From: SPDF01 sp963812085
GTDB taxonomy: Bacteria; Gemmatimonadota; Gemmatimonadetes; Gemmatimonadales; GWC2-71-9
NCBI GenBank assembly: GCA_963812085.1
Contig: CAWETL010000006.1
Coordinates: forward strand, 372,001 to 436,000
Length of the DNA stretch: 64,000 nt
Direction: 5' to 3'
Shown here piece by piece: positions 8,418 through 17,671 of this stretch (positions are counted from its first letter, which is position 1; each line of letters opens with the position of its first letter). The position numbers and the translations under genes are program-made. Under the pieces are notes generated by a model. The model searched no databases, was not told the DNA's origin, and saw only the letters and a program-made list of their open reading frames with translations.

Positions 8418-10742
8418 TCAGGCCCGCCTCAGCCTGAGACTGTTGGTGACGACCGACACGCTGCTCACCGCCATCGCCGCCGCCGCCATCGTGGGCGTGA
8501 GCAGGAGCCCGAAGGCCGGATACAGCACGCCCGCCGCCACCGGGATGCCGACGACGTTGTAGGCGAACGCCCAGAACAGGTTTTGCCGGATGACGCGCAG
8601 TGTCCGCCTCGCCAGCCGCACCGATTCGGGCACGCCCGCGAGGTCGCCGCGCATGAGGGTCACGTCTCCCGCCTCGACCGCCACGTCGGTGCCGGTGCCG
8701 ATCGCGATCCCGACGTCGGCCAGCGCGAGGGCCGGCGCGTCGTTGAGGCCGTCGCCCACCATGCCGACGACCCTGCCCGCCTCCTGCAGGCGCAGGATGG
8801 CGTCCCGCTTGTGTTCCGGCAGCACCTCGGCAACCACCTCAGTGATCCCGACCCGCCGAGCGACGGCTTCAGCCGTCGTCCTCCCGTCGCCGGTGAGCAT
8901 GACGACTTCCAGGCCCAGCTCCCGGAGCGCGCGCACCGCAGCGGCGCTGGTGGGCTTGATCGGGTCCGCCACCGCGATGATCCCCGCCGCCTCCCCGCCG
9001 ATGGCCACCAGCACCGGCGTGGCGCCGCCGGCCGCGAGCTGCTCGGCCTCGGCGTCGAGCGCCTCGCCGTCCACGCCCCAGTCCGCGAGCATGGCCCGGT
9101 TGCCCACCAGCACACCGGCCCCCTCGACGACGCCCACCACGCCCTTGCCGGGCGTCACCTGGAATTCCGTGACCGCGGGAATGGCGAGCCCGCGCGCCCG
9201 CGCGGCCGCCACGATCGCCTCGCCGAGGGGATGCTCGCTCATCTGCTCGAGCGCGGCGGCGGCGGCCAGCATCGCCAAGTCGTTCCCCGCCCTGAGCGTC
9301 CACACGTCGGTGACGGCCGGGCTCCCCGCGGTGATGGTGCCGGTCTTGTCGAGCACCATCACGTCGAGCTCGGCGGTGCGCTGGAGGATGTCGCCACCCT
9401 TGAACAACACCCCGCGTTCGGCGCCGCGTCCGGTGGCCACCATCACGGCGGTCGGCACCGCGAGGCCCATGGCACAGGGACAGGCGATGATCAACACGGT
9501 GACGGCCGCGGCGAGGGCGCGGACGACCCGCGGCTCGGGGCCGACGAAATACCAGGCCGCGAAGGTGATCAGGGCCAGCACGATCACCGTGGGCACGAAG
9601 ACCGCCGCGATGCGGTCGGAGCGCTGCTGGATCGGCGCCTTGGCGCCCTGGGCCTCGCGCACCATGCGGATGATCTGGGCGAGCACGGTGTCGCCGCCCA
9701 CACGGGTGGCGCGCATCCGGATCGCGCCGGCGCGGTTGAGCGTGGCGCCGACGACCTGGCTCCCCGGCCGCTTGGCCACTGGCGCCGGCTCGCCGGTGAG
9801 CATCGCTTCGTCCACCAAGGTGGTCCCCTCGAGGACGACGCCGTCCACCGGGATCATCTCGCCGGGGCGGACGACGAGGACGTCGCCGGTGCGAACCTCG
9901 TCGAGCGGCGCATCGACCACTTCCCCGCCCCGCACCACGTGCGCGGTGTCGGGACGAAGCGCCACCAGCTTCCGGATGGCCGCCGAGGTCCGTCCCTTGG
10001 CCCTGGCTTCGAGATAGTTGCCGAGCAGGATGAGCGCGATGATCCAGATGACCGCTTCGTAATACACGTGGGGCTCGACGCCCCGCGCCACGAAGTACGG
10101 GGCGCCGACAGTCATCGCGACGCTGAAGAGGAACGCCGCGCCGGTGCCGACCGAGACGAGGGTGTTCATGTCGGCGCCGCCGTGGCGGGCCGCGGCCCAG
10201 GCGCGCACGTAGAAGTGGCGGCCGGCCCAGAACACGATCGGAAGCGTGAGGACGAGCAGCGTCCACCGCCAGGCGCCCGCGTCCACGGCAAAGAGCCCCG
10301 GGGCCAGCGCGCGCAGTCCGTCGGTCAGGGGCATCATCAGGTGCATCAGCGGGTCGGCCGCGCCCTGGGCGGCGGCAGCCTCGCCGAGGGGGATGCCGAT
10401 CAGCATGGCCAGCGCGGCGGCGACGAGGCTGACGGCGACCTTCCGGCGGAGCGTCGTGCGCTCGGCGGCGAGGCGCCGCTCCTCGGCGGTCTCTTCCTCT
10501 CCGGGTGCGGCCTCGGGGCGGGGAAGTTCAGCGCCGTAGCCAGTGTCCCGGATGGTGGCCACGAGTCCGTCGAGCGACGCCACGGCGGGATCGAATTCCA
10601 CCGTGGCCGAATTGGTCATCAGGTTGACGTTGGCCGAGGCGACGCCCGGCGAGCGCTCCAGCGTGCGCTGGATGCGCGCACTGCAGGCGGCGCAGGTCAT
10701 TCCCGTGACGGGAATCGTGGTCCGCTCGGTGGCCGTCGTCAT
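8418..10742 (-). CDS. copA: Copper-translocating P1B-type ATPase CopA
   Basis: 774 residues from ATG 10742; a reading extended to 10904 runs back into the copZ gene and is not used. One N-terminal heavy-metal domain carries GMTCAACS (about residues 15-22). Then come the membrane helices, the A-domain TGE (MLTGEPAPV), the intramembrane metal site CPC in IACPCAMGL, the phosphorylation site DKTGTIT, the SEHPLG motif of P1B pumps, and the hinge GDGLNDAPAL. It exports Cu(I) (or Ag) from the cytoplasm at the cost of ATP. It sits 13 bases after the chaperone gene copZ and before the csoR-like repressor, a complete copper-detoxification operon. Confidence 0.93.
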   Translation of the reverse strand: MTTATERTTIPVTGMTCAACSARIQRTLERSPGVASANVNLMTNSATVEFDPAVASLDGLVATIRDTGYGAELPRPEAAPGEEETAEERRLAAERTTLRRKVAVSLVAAALAMLIGIPLGEAAAAQGAADPLMHLMMPLTDGLRALAPGLFAVDAGAWRWTLLVLTLPIVFWAGRHFYVRAWAAARHGGADMNTLVSVGTGAAFLFSVAMTVGAPYFVARGVEPHVYYEAVIWIIALILLGNYLEARAKGRTSAAIRKLVALRPDTAHVVRGGEVVDAPLDEVRTGDVLVVRPGEMIPVDGVVLEGTTLVDEAMLTGEPAPVAKRPGSQVVGATLNRAGAIRMRATRVGGDTVLAQIIRMVREAQGAKAPIQQRSDRIAAVFVPTVIVLALITFAAWYFVGPEPRVVRALAAAVTVLIIACPCAMGLAVPTAVMVATGRGAERGVLFKGGDILQRTAELDVMVLDKTGTITAGSPAVTDVWTLRAGNDLAMLAAAAALEQMSEHPLGEAIVAAARARGLAIPAVTEFQVTPGKGVVGVVEGAGVLVGNRAMLADWGVDGEALDAEAEQLAAGGATPVLVAIGGEAAGIIAVADPIKPTSAAAVRALRELGLEVVMLTGDGRTTAEAVARRVGITEVVAEVLPEHKRDAILRLQEAGRVVGMVGDGLNDAPALALADVGIAIGTGTDVAVEAGDVTLMRGDLAGVPESVRLARRTLRVIRQNLFWAFAYNVVGIPVAAGVLYPAFGLLLTPTMAAAAMAVSSVSVVTNSLRLRRA

Positions 10743-10755
10743 GGTCGGTCCGTGG

Positions 10756-10974
10756 TCAGACGGGGCTGGGTGCTGGGGTGGCGCGATAGCCGACTTCGGT
10801 GATCGCGGTGGCGATGGTATTGGCGTGGATTCGAGCCGGATCGTAGCGCAGTTCGGCCCGACCGATCTTGACGGATTCGATTTCCACGCCGTCGAGCGAG
10901 GCAAGCGCCTTGTTGACGGCGTTCAGGCAGTGTCCGCAGGACATGCCCTCGATGTGCAGGATGAGGTTTTCCAT
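10756..10974 (-). CDS. copZ: Copper chaperone CopZ (HMA domain)
   Basis: 72 residues, a single heavy-metal-associated ferredoxin-like domain with the metal loop GMSCGHC near residues 10-16 and the usual KALASLDGV and VGYRAT elements. It binds Cu(I) in the cytoplasm and passes it to CopA. It is the first gene of the leftward copper operon, about 110 bases downstream of the candidate promoter. Length and motif are standard for CopZ. Confidence 0.9.
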   Translation of the reverse strand: MENLILHIEGMSCGHCLNAVNKALASLDGVEIESVKIGRAELRYDPARIHANTIATAITEVGYRATPAPSPV

Positions 10975-11090
10975 GGTTCCCGTAGAGTAGTAGTGTATGC
11001 TACCGCGCTATTCAGGGATTGCTCATTCGCTTGATCAACGCTGATGCTCGATAGAGCCGTCCCCTGGAGGAAATGCCAGAGCACGACCCA

Positions 11091-11119
11091 AAACTATATA
11101 GGGGTGGGGGGTATGTCAA
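11091..11119 (-). promoter_or_regulatory. Candidate promoter/operator of copZ-copA-csoR
   Basis: On the minus strand TTGACA (11119-11114) is followed by exactly 17 bases and TAGTTT (11096-11091); TATAGT overlaps as an alternative -10. The spacer is a run of C with ATACCC at one end and CCCCTAT at the other, resembling the GC-tract core of CsoR operators flanked by A/T. Placed between -35 and -10, a bound CsoR would block polymerase. Confidence 0.6.
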
Positions 11120-11185
11120 TACTGGGATGGAGAGTCGCTGAAGTTCTTTCCCGGTAGGCATTTGCAAGATGAAAGAGCGCGAATC

Positions 11186-11252
11186 GATCGCATCGACCCG
11201 GAGGCGAATACACCGTAACATATTACACGCCAATGATTTGGTGTATGCGATC
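11186..11252. repeat. Interrupted inverted repeat upstream of GAF-domain gene
   Basis: GATCGCAT (11186-11193) and ATACACC (11208-11214) on the left pair with GGTGTATGCGATC (11240-11252) on the right, the left arm being split by 14 bases. It could be a regulator site or a transcript hairpin for the downstream GAF gene. Confidence 0.45.
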
Positions 11253-11289
11253 AGAAGGCGGGGCATGCAAAGTGCATTGGCTGGCACGC

Positions 11290-12924
11290 ATGGACGACCA
11301 GCGCGATGAACTTCACTCCCCGTTCGGTGGCGGCGAAATCGAGGCACTCGATGTCCGCGTGCCGCTCCTCCGCCTCAAGGGGAGCACGTGGGACGCCGTT
11401 GCGCTGGAGACCTGGCTCGAAGCGCTCTCCGGATTGCTCGCCCCCGAACTCCCGCACGACCTGATGGCCCTCTGGGTCTATCCGCCCGAGGGCCCGGCGG
11501 TGCTCGTCGGCCCCTCGGCCTTGGCCCAGGACAACCTCGAAGTCCCGATGCCGGCCCCGCACCTCGGGCAGGACGAACTGTACACCATGGAGCAGCGGAT
11601 TCGCACGGCGGGGTACGCCTCGGCGGTCTGCATGGCCGTTCCGCACGGCGATCGCGACGTCGGGCTGCTGCTGCTCGCCGCGCTCCAGCCCTCGTGTTAC
11701 GGCCTTCCGGAAGCCGTCCTCCTCCGCAACGTGGCCGACTCGCTCGGACCGACGCTGGCCCGTGTGGCGCGACAGGGCAGGGAACCCATGGCGCCCCCGC
11801 GGGACGACGGCGCGCCGCCGCCGCCCGAGCGCCGCCGGTCGGAACCGGGTCGGAAGCTCGTCGAGCTGCACGCGCTGCTCGCGAAGCTCGGCCTGGCCGA
11901 GTCGGCGTCGCGGACGCCGCGCGAGTTCTCGGAGTTCATTTCCCAGGCCCTGCAGCCGATGCTGCCGCACGACCGGATCGAGATCCTGGTCCCCGACGCG
12001 TCCGCCCAGGAGCATTACCGCTTTGACCGGCACGGACCGGGCACCTTCTGGTCCGATCCGGCGCTCGTGGTGACGCGGGACCAGTTCGACCCCGCGGCCC
12101 TCTTCGGGGACGCCGACGAGATCCTCGTGGCCGACACCGCCTCGCGCACGGGCCCTCCGGCCTGGTGTCCGGACGCGCCGGGGCAGGGCAGGGCGGACGC
12201 GGCGGTGCGCTCGGTCATCGGTGTGCGGCTCCTCTCGCAGACCCGGGTGGCGGGCTACATCCTGCTCGGTGGGAACGGCCCGGACTTCTTCCAGCCCGAC
12301 GACCTCGAACTGCTCCGGCAGGTGGCCGCGCTCGCCGCCGTGCGGGTCGACAGCTTCCTGCTCGCGTGGCAGGTCCAGGTGATGCGCTCCCACCTGAGCG
12401 TGCTGCGCAACGTCCCGGCGCATCTCGGCCGCATGGCCGAAGTGCTGGCGACCACCGCACATGTGGGCGCCGCCACGCGGCTCTTTGCCCGCGAGGCGTC
12501 GACGGTCCTGCCGTTCGATCGGATGGAATTCTCGCTTCGCCTCGGTGAGGCCGACGAGGTGGTGATCGTGGCCCCCGGCGATGCGCGTCCGCTCCCCGAC
12601 CTGCCGCTGGTATCCGTGGCGGGCACGGAGCTTGGCCGCGTGATGCGCGGTGAGTTGCCGCACGCCTACGCATCGGCGCGCCGCCAACTCGAGACCGAAG
12701 CCGGGGCAGGGCAGCCGACGGCCGCGCTGGTCGTCCCACTGCGGGTGGCGGGGCGGATCTTCGGCTGCCTGACGCTGCTGGCCGCCGGCGCGGACGCCTT
12801 TACCCGGGCGGATATCGCGCTGGCGCAGCAGTTGGCGGACGTGCTGGCGCCGCACCTGGAACTCCTCCGGCGGGCGTCGCTGTCGACTCCACCGGTGGCT
12901 CCCGGCTGGCGTCGGAGGCCGTAA
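11290..12924 (+). CDS. Protein with three GAF-like modules, no output domain
   Basis: 544 residues from ATG 11290 (an earlier in-frame codon at 11233 lies within the inverted-repeat region). Three repeated units of about 150-170 residues each show the GAF alternation of beta strands ending in a small-residue strand plus helix. They end near VGLLLLAALQPSCYGLPEA, VAGYILLGGNGPDFFQPDD and IFGCLTLLAAGADAFTRAD, each followed by a helix containing LLRNVADSL, LLRQVAALA or LAQQLADVL. A Pro/Arg-rich linker (about residues 160-195) separates modules 1 and 2. There is no kinase, cyclase or DNA-binding domain, so it may bind a small ligand and act on a partner. It stands alone before kdp. Confidence 0.7.
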   Translation: MDDQRDELHSPFGGGEIEALDVRVPLLRLKGSTWDAVALETWLEALSGLLAPELPHDLMALWVYPPEGPAVLVGPSALAQDNLEVPMPAPHLGQDELYTMEQRIRTAGYASAVCMAVPHGDRDVGLLLLAALQPSCYGLPEAVLLRNVADSLGPTLARVARQGREPMAPPRDDGAPPPPERRRSEPGRKLVELHALLAKLGLAESASRTPREFSEFISQALQPMLPHDRIEILVPDASAQEHYRFDRHGPGTFWSDPALVVTRDQFDPAALFGDADEILVADTASRTGPPAWCPDAPGQGRADAAVRSVIGVRLLSQTRVAGYILLGGNGPDFFQPDDLELLRQVAALAAVRVDSFLLAWQVQVMRSHLSVLRNVPAHLGRMAEVLATTAHVGAATRLFAREASTVLPFDRMEFSLRLGEADEVVIVAPGDARPLPDLPLVSVAGTELGRVMRGELPHAYASARRQLETEAGAGQPTAALVVPLRVAGRIFGCLTLLAAGADAFTRADIALAQQLADVLAPHLELLRRASLSTPPVAPGWRRRP

Positions 12925-12928
12925 GTAG

Positions 12929-12978
12929 GGTGGGGACACGGGGATGCAGGCCGCTAACGCCTGCCCGACTTCCCCACC
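12929..12978. other. Nested hairpin between GAF gene and kdp operon
   Basis: Outer arms GGTGGGG (12929-12935) and CCCCACC (12972-12978) enclose a perfect inner stem GCAGGC / GCCTGC with a 7-base loop. It starts just after the GAF stop codon and precedes the kdp operon by about 100 bases; it may terminate the first gene or act in the kdp leader. Confidence 0.5.
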
Positions 12979-13084
12979 TCCCCTCCGGTCCTGATGGAGT
13001 CTTAATACCCGCCTCACCTCTCCTTACCACTTCCTGATACTCCGCGCCCTAGCTTGTCCGGGTCTCTTCACGCGGACCCGATCC

Positions 13085-13180
13085 ATGCCGGATCTGGCAG
13101 TCATCGTCCTCACCCTGCTGCTGCTCGTGCTGACTCGCGTCTTCCTGCACGTCTGCGAGCGGCGTGGAGGCACCCGATGA
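13085..13180 (+). CDS. 31-aa single-span membrane peptide ahead of kdpF
   Basis: An ATG at 13085 opens a 31-residue peptide whose middle is a leucine-rich membrane span (VIVLTLLLLVLTRVFLHV) and whose end is CERRGGTR. Its stop overlaps the kdpF start as ATGA, the same coupling used along the whole operon, which argues that it is translated. From memory, short peptides ending in a Cys-Glu-Arg stretch precede kdpFABC in several phyla; their role is unknown. It could be an extra small Kdp subunit or a leader peptide. Confidence 0.6.
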   Translation: MPDLAVIVLTLLLLVLTRVFLHVCERRGGTR

Positions 13181-13269
13181 CCATCCTGTATTGGGCCGCT
13201 GGCGTGATCGCGCTGGGGCTCTTCATCTACCTGCTCGTCGCGCTGCTGAACCCGGAGGCGTTCGAATGA
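13177..13269 (+). CDS. kdpF: Kdp small subunit KdpF
   Basis: 30 residues, one membrane helix (YWAAGVIALGLFIYLLVALL) ending in NPEAFE, the typical KdpF ending. It stabilises the KdpFABC potassium pump in the inner membrane. It is coupled on both sides by ATGA overlaps: with the 31-residue ORF upstream and with kdpA (ATG 13266) downstream. Confidence 0.88.
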   Translation: MTILYWAAGVIALGLFIYLLVALLNPEAFE

Positions 13270-15013
13270 CTTCCTTCGCCTGGCTCCAGCTCGGCGGCTA
13301 CCTGGCGTTGCTGGTCGGCCTCGGCCTGCCGCTCGGTCATTACATGGCCCGGGTGTATACCGGGGAGGCCCGGCTCGACCCAACGGATCCTGGGGCCGGT
13401 GGAGCGTGTCTTCTATCGCCTCCTCGGCATCGACCCGGGACGGGAGATGGGGTGGCGGGAATACACCCTCGCCGTGCTGGCGATCAGCGTCGTCAGCCTC
13501 GCGGCGGTGTACGCCATCCAGCGACTGCAGGGCGTGCTTCCCCTCAATCCCGCGGGATTCGCCGGCGTGCCGGCGTTTCTTGCCTTCAATACCGCCGTCA
13601 GCTTCGTGACCAACACGAACTGGCAGGCGTACGGCGGCGAGACGACGATGAGCAACCTGACGCAGATGCTCGCGCTCACGGTGCAGAACTTCGTTTCGGC
13701 GGCGGTCGGCATGGCGGTGCTCGCCGCGCTCATCCGTGGCCTCCACCCGGCGGACGGCGTCCACCATCGGCAACGCCTGGGTGGACTATCACCCGCAGCG
13801 TGTTCTACGTGTTGCTCCCGCTCGCGGTCGTGCTGTCGCTGCTGCTGGTGTCACAGGGCGTGGTGCAGACCATGGCGGCGTCCCGGGAGGTGACGCTGCT
13901 CGAGCCCTTCCGCGCCGACTCCACCACCATCACCACACAGACGATCGCGGTCGGCCCCGCCGCCTCGCAGGTGGCCATCAAGCAGCTCGGCACCAACGGC
14001 GGGGGCTTCTTCAACGTCAACTCCGCCCATCCACTGGAGAATCCGACGCCGTTCAGCAACCTGCTGGAAGCGCTCGCCATCCTTCTCATTCCCGCTGGTC
14101 TGTGCTTCACCTTCGGCCGGATGGTCAAGGACGACCGGCAGGGATGGGCCATCTTCGTGTCGATGGCCATCATCTACGCCGCGCTTACGATCCCGACGAT
14201 GGCCGCCGAGCAGGCCGGCAACCCGGCCCTGGCCACCATCGGCGCGGACCAGGCGCCGTCCGCCACGCAGCCCGGCGGAAACATGGAGGGGAAGGAGGCG
14301 CGCAACGGACCGGTCGGCTCCGCGCTCTGGGCCACTGCCACCACGGCGGCGTCCAACGGGTCGGTCAACGCGATGCACGACTCCTTCATGCCGCTCGGCG
14401 GCTTGTGGCCCCTCTGGCTGATGCAGCTGGGCGAGGTGGTCTTCGGCGGCGTGGGCTCCGGGTTGTACGGGATGCTGATCTTCGCGATCCTGGCGGTGTT
14501 CATCGCCGGTCTGATGGTGGGACGGACGCCGGAGTACCTCGGCAAGAAGATCGAGGCGCGTGAGGTGACGCTCGCGGCGTTGATCGTGCTGCTGCCATCG
14601 GCGCTGCTGCTCGATCGGCACCGCCGTCGCCGTCGTGCTCCCCTCGGCCACGGCCTCGATCTTCAATCCAGGACGCGCACGGCTTTACGGAGGTGCTCTA
14701 CGGCTTTTCGTCGGCTTCGAACAACAATGGAAGCGCTTTCGCCGGCCTCAACGCCAACACGCCGTTCTTCAACCTGGCGCTGGGCATCGCGATGTTCGTC
14801 AGCCGGTTCTGGATCATCGTGCCGACGCTGGCTATCGCGGGGTCGCTCGCGGGCAAGAAGTCGGTGCCGCCGGGCCTCGGCACCCTGCCGACCCACACGC
14901 CGCTGTTCGTGGCGCTGCTGATCGGCACGGTCCTCCTGGTCGGCGCGCTGGCGCACCTGCCCGGGCTGGCCCTCGGCCCGATCGTCGAACATCTCATGCT
15001 GATGGGACACTGA
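13266..15013 (+). CDS. kdpA: Potassium-binding subunit KdpA, broken by five frameshifts
   Basis: KdpA is the channel-like K+-selecting subunit of the KdpFABC pump. All its parts can be followed but only by changing frame five times, each time as if one base were extra: near 13385 (before LGPVERVFYRLLGID), 13744 (before TRRTASTIGNAWVD), 13787 (before TRSVFYVLLPLAV), 14613 (before GTAVAVVLPSATASI) and 14677 (before HGFTEVLYGFSSASNNNGS). Selectivity-filter regions TNTNWQAYGGET, TNGGGFFNVNSAHP and SSASNNNGSAF are intact. Removing five bases leaves 1743 bases, a whole number of codons for a normal 580-residue KdpA. Either the consensus is wrong here or the gene is dead; neighbours kdpC, kdpD and kdpE are intact. 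Confidence 0.85.
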
Positions 15014-15016
15014 GCC

Positions 15017-17086
15017 ATGACCCGGCCCGCGATCTTCCATCGTGCCGCCCGGCACCACCCGGCGGGCGCTCCGCGAGTCCTTCACGAAGCTCCATCCGCG
15101 CCATCAACTCCGGAACCCGGTGATGTTCGTGGTGCTGGTGGGCAGCGTATTCACCCTCGTCCTGGCCGGCGGCGGCGTTCCGGGGCGTCGGCGTGGAGAG
15201 TCCCTGGTTCATTCTCGGGGTCAGCGCCTGGCTCTGGCTCACGGTGCTCTTCGCGAATTTCGCGGAGGCACTGGCGGAGGGGCGAGGCAAGGCCCAGGCG
15301 GACGCCCTGCGGCGAACTCGTACTGCGCTCCAGGCCAAGCGACTCGCCGATCCGACCAACCATCTCGACTTCGAGGCGATCCTCGCGACTGACCTCCGGA
15401 AGGGCCACACCGTGTACGTGGCGGCGGGAGACTACATCCCGGCCGACGGCGAGATCATCGAGGGCGTCGCCTCGGTGGACGAGAGCGCCGTGACCGGCGA
15501 GAGCGCCCCGGTCATCCGCGAAAGCGGCGGGGACCGGAGCGCGGTGACCGGCGGTACGCGCGTGCTCTCCGACTGGCTGGTGGTCCGGGTGACGGTGAAC
15601 CCCGGGGAGTCGTTCCTCGACCGGATGATCGGGCTCATCGAGGCGGCGCACCGAAAGAAGACGCCCAACGAGATCGCGCTGGAGATTCTTCTGGCGGGGC
15701 TCACGCTGATGTTCCTGCTCACCGTGGCCACCCTGCTGCCGTTCTCGATCTTCAGCGTGGCGGCGGCGGGGCGGGGCACGCCCGATCACGCTCACCGTGC
15801 TGGTGGCCCTCCTCGTCTGCCTCATCCCGACCACCATCGGCGGCCTGCTGTCGGCCATCGGCATCGCCGGCATGGACCGGATGATCCGGAAGAACGTGAT
15901 CGCCATGTCGGGCCGCGCGGTGGAGGCCGCCGGCGACGTGGACGTGCTGCTCCTCGACAAGACCGGCACCATCACGCTGGGCAACCGCCAGGCGGTGGCC
16001 TTCATGCCGGCCGATGGCGTGACGGAACAGGAGCTGGCCGACGCGGCACAGCTGGCCTCGCTGGCGGACGAGACGCCCGAGGGGCGGAGCATCGTGGTGC
16101 TGGCCAAGGAGAAATTCGGGATCCGCGAGCGGGACGTGCACGCCCTCGGCGCGCACTTCGTGCCCTTCTCGGCGGAGACCCGGATGAGCGGCGTGGACCT
16201 CGACGGCCGCCAGATCCGGAAGGGCGCCGCCGAGACCATCGTGAGTTGGGTCCGCCGGGCAGGGGGGCGGGTGCCGGCCAACGTCGATGCAGCGGTGACG
16301 GCCATCGCCAAGACCGGCGGCACGCCGCTCGTGGTGGCGGAGGGGGCGCGCGCGCTCGGCGTGATCCAGCTCAAGGACGTGGTCAAGGGCGGGATCAAGG
16401 AGCGCTTCGGCGAGCTCCGGTCGATGGGGATCAAGACGGTGATGATCACCGGCGACAACCCGCTCACGGCGGCAGCGATCGCCGCGGAGGCCGGAGTGGA
16501 CGACTACCTCGCCCAGGCGACCCCGGAGCAGAAGCTGGCGCTGATCCGGCAGTACCAGGCCGAGGGGCGGCTCGTCGCCATGACGGGCGACGGGACCAAC
16601 GACGCGCCGGCGCTGGCCCAGGCCGACGTGGCGGTGGCCATGAACTCCGGCACCCAGGCGGCCAAGGAAGCCGGCAACATGGTGGACCTCGACAGCAACC
16701 CGACCAAGCTCATCGAGGTGGTCGAGACCGGGAAGCAGATGCTGATGACGCGCGGTGCCCTCACCACGTTCAGCACGGCGAACGACGTCGCCAAATACTT
16801 TGCCATCATTCCAGCGGCGTTCGTGAGCACCTATCCTGCACTCGGCGCGCTCAACGTGATGCGGCTGGCCACGCCGCAGAGCGCCGTGCTGTCGGCCGTC
16901 ATCTTCAACGCGCTCATCATCGTCTTCCTGATCCCGCTGGCGCTGCGCGGCGTGGCGTACCGGCCACTTGGTGCCGCCTCGCTCCTCCGACGCAACCTGC
17001 TGGTCTACGGCCTGGGAGGCCTCGTGGCGCCCTTCGTCGGGATCAAGTTGATCGACCTCCTGCTCGTCGCCCTGCATCTGGCGTGA
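15017..17086 (+). CDS. kdpB: Potassium-transporting ATPase KdpB, broken by three frameshifts
   Basis: KdpB is the P-type ATPase subunit. The sequence is recognisable throughout: NPVMFVVLVGSVFTLVL, the A-domain TGES in ESAVTGESAP, IPTTIGGLLSAIGIAGMDR, the phosphorylation site DKTGTIT, and GDGTNDAPALAQADVAVAMN. Frame changes, each like one extra base, occur near 15038, 15174 (within a GGC repeat) and 15782 (CCC where the family needs CC). Three extra bases cancel, so the span is 690 codons and ends in frame at 17086. From about 15790 to the end the frame is uninterrupted (about 430 residues). It starts three bases after kdpA. Confidence 0.88.
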
Positions 17087-17095
17087 GGACCTGAC

Positions 17096-17671
17096 ATGCG
17101 CTCCCTGCTGCGGCCCGCCCTGATGTTCGTCGCCCTGATGACGCTCCTGACCGGAGTGCTCTATCCGGCGGCGATCACTGGCCTGGCCCAACTCATTTTC
17201 CCGTCCCAGGCCAATGGCAGCCTCCTCGTGGAGAACGGCACCGCGCGCGGCTCGCGCCTCATTGGCCAGCCGTTCAGCGCGCCGGGCTATCTCTGGTCGC
17301 GTCCGTCGGCCACCGGACCCACGCCGGACAACGCGGCGGCCTCCTCCGGGTCCAATCTCGGCCCCAGCAACCCGGCGCTCCGTGACGCGGTGGCGGGGCG
17401 GATCGCCGCCCTCCGCGCGGCCGATTCCACCCTGACCGGTCCGATTCCGGTGGACCTCGTGACCGCCTCCGGCTCCGGGCTCGATCCCGAGCTCTCGCTG
17501 GCCGCGGCGGCGGTGCAGGTCCCGCGGATCGCGCGGGCGCGTGGCATGGCGCCGGCGGCGGTAGAACAAATCATTGCCGCCCAGACTGAGGGCCGGTTCC
17601 TCGGCATCTTCGGGGAGCCCCGGGTCAACGTCCTGCTGGTCAACCTGGCCCTCGATCGGGGCACACCGTGA
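17096..17671 (+). CDS. kdpC: Potassium-transporting ATPase subunit KdpC
   Basis: 191 residues. One N-terminal membrane helix (LMFVALMTLLTGVLYPAAIT) is followed by the periplasmic domain with the family landmarks GSRLIGQPF, YLWSRPSA, SGSNLGPSNPAL, VDLVTASGSGLDPELS and LGIFGEPRVNVLLVNLAL. KdpC assists assembly and substrate affinity of the pump. It is intact, in contrast to kdpA and kdpB immediately upstream. The stop overlaps the next gene's GTG start as GTGA. Confidence 0.94.
   Translation: MRSLLRPALMFVALMTLLTGVLYPAAITGLAQLIFPSQANGSLLVENGTARGSRLIGQPFSAPGYLWSRPSATGPTPDNAAASSGSNLGPSNPALRDAVAGRIAALRAADSTLTGPIPVDLVTASGSGLDPELSLAAAAVQVPRIARARGMAPAAVEQIIAAQTEGRFLGIFGEPRVNVLLVNLALDRGTP

Larger units (their letters stand above)
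10975..11289. other. 315-bp intergenic region between divergent copZ and GAF-protein genes
   Basis: A visibly AT-richer spacer. It holds the candidate copper-operon promoter (11091-11119) and an interrupted inverted repeat (11186-11252) upstream of the GAF gene. Nothing coding is seen. Confidence 0.6.

Noticed and set aside
10743..10904. N-terminal extension of CopA to 10904
   Set aside because: It overlaps copZ on the same strand and encodes no known domain; ATG 10742 directly precedes the metal-binding domain.
13266..17086. Programmed ribosomal frameshifting in kdpA/kdpB
   Set aside because: Eight shifts in one transcript without slippery heptamers or pseudoknots is implausible; error or decay explains them better.
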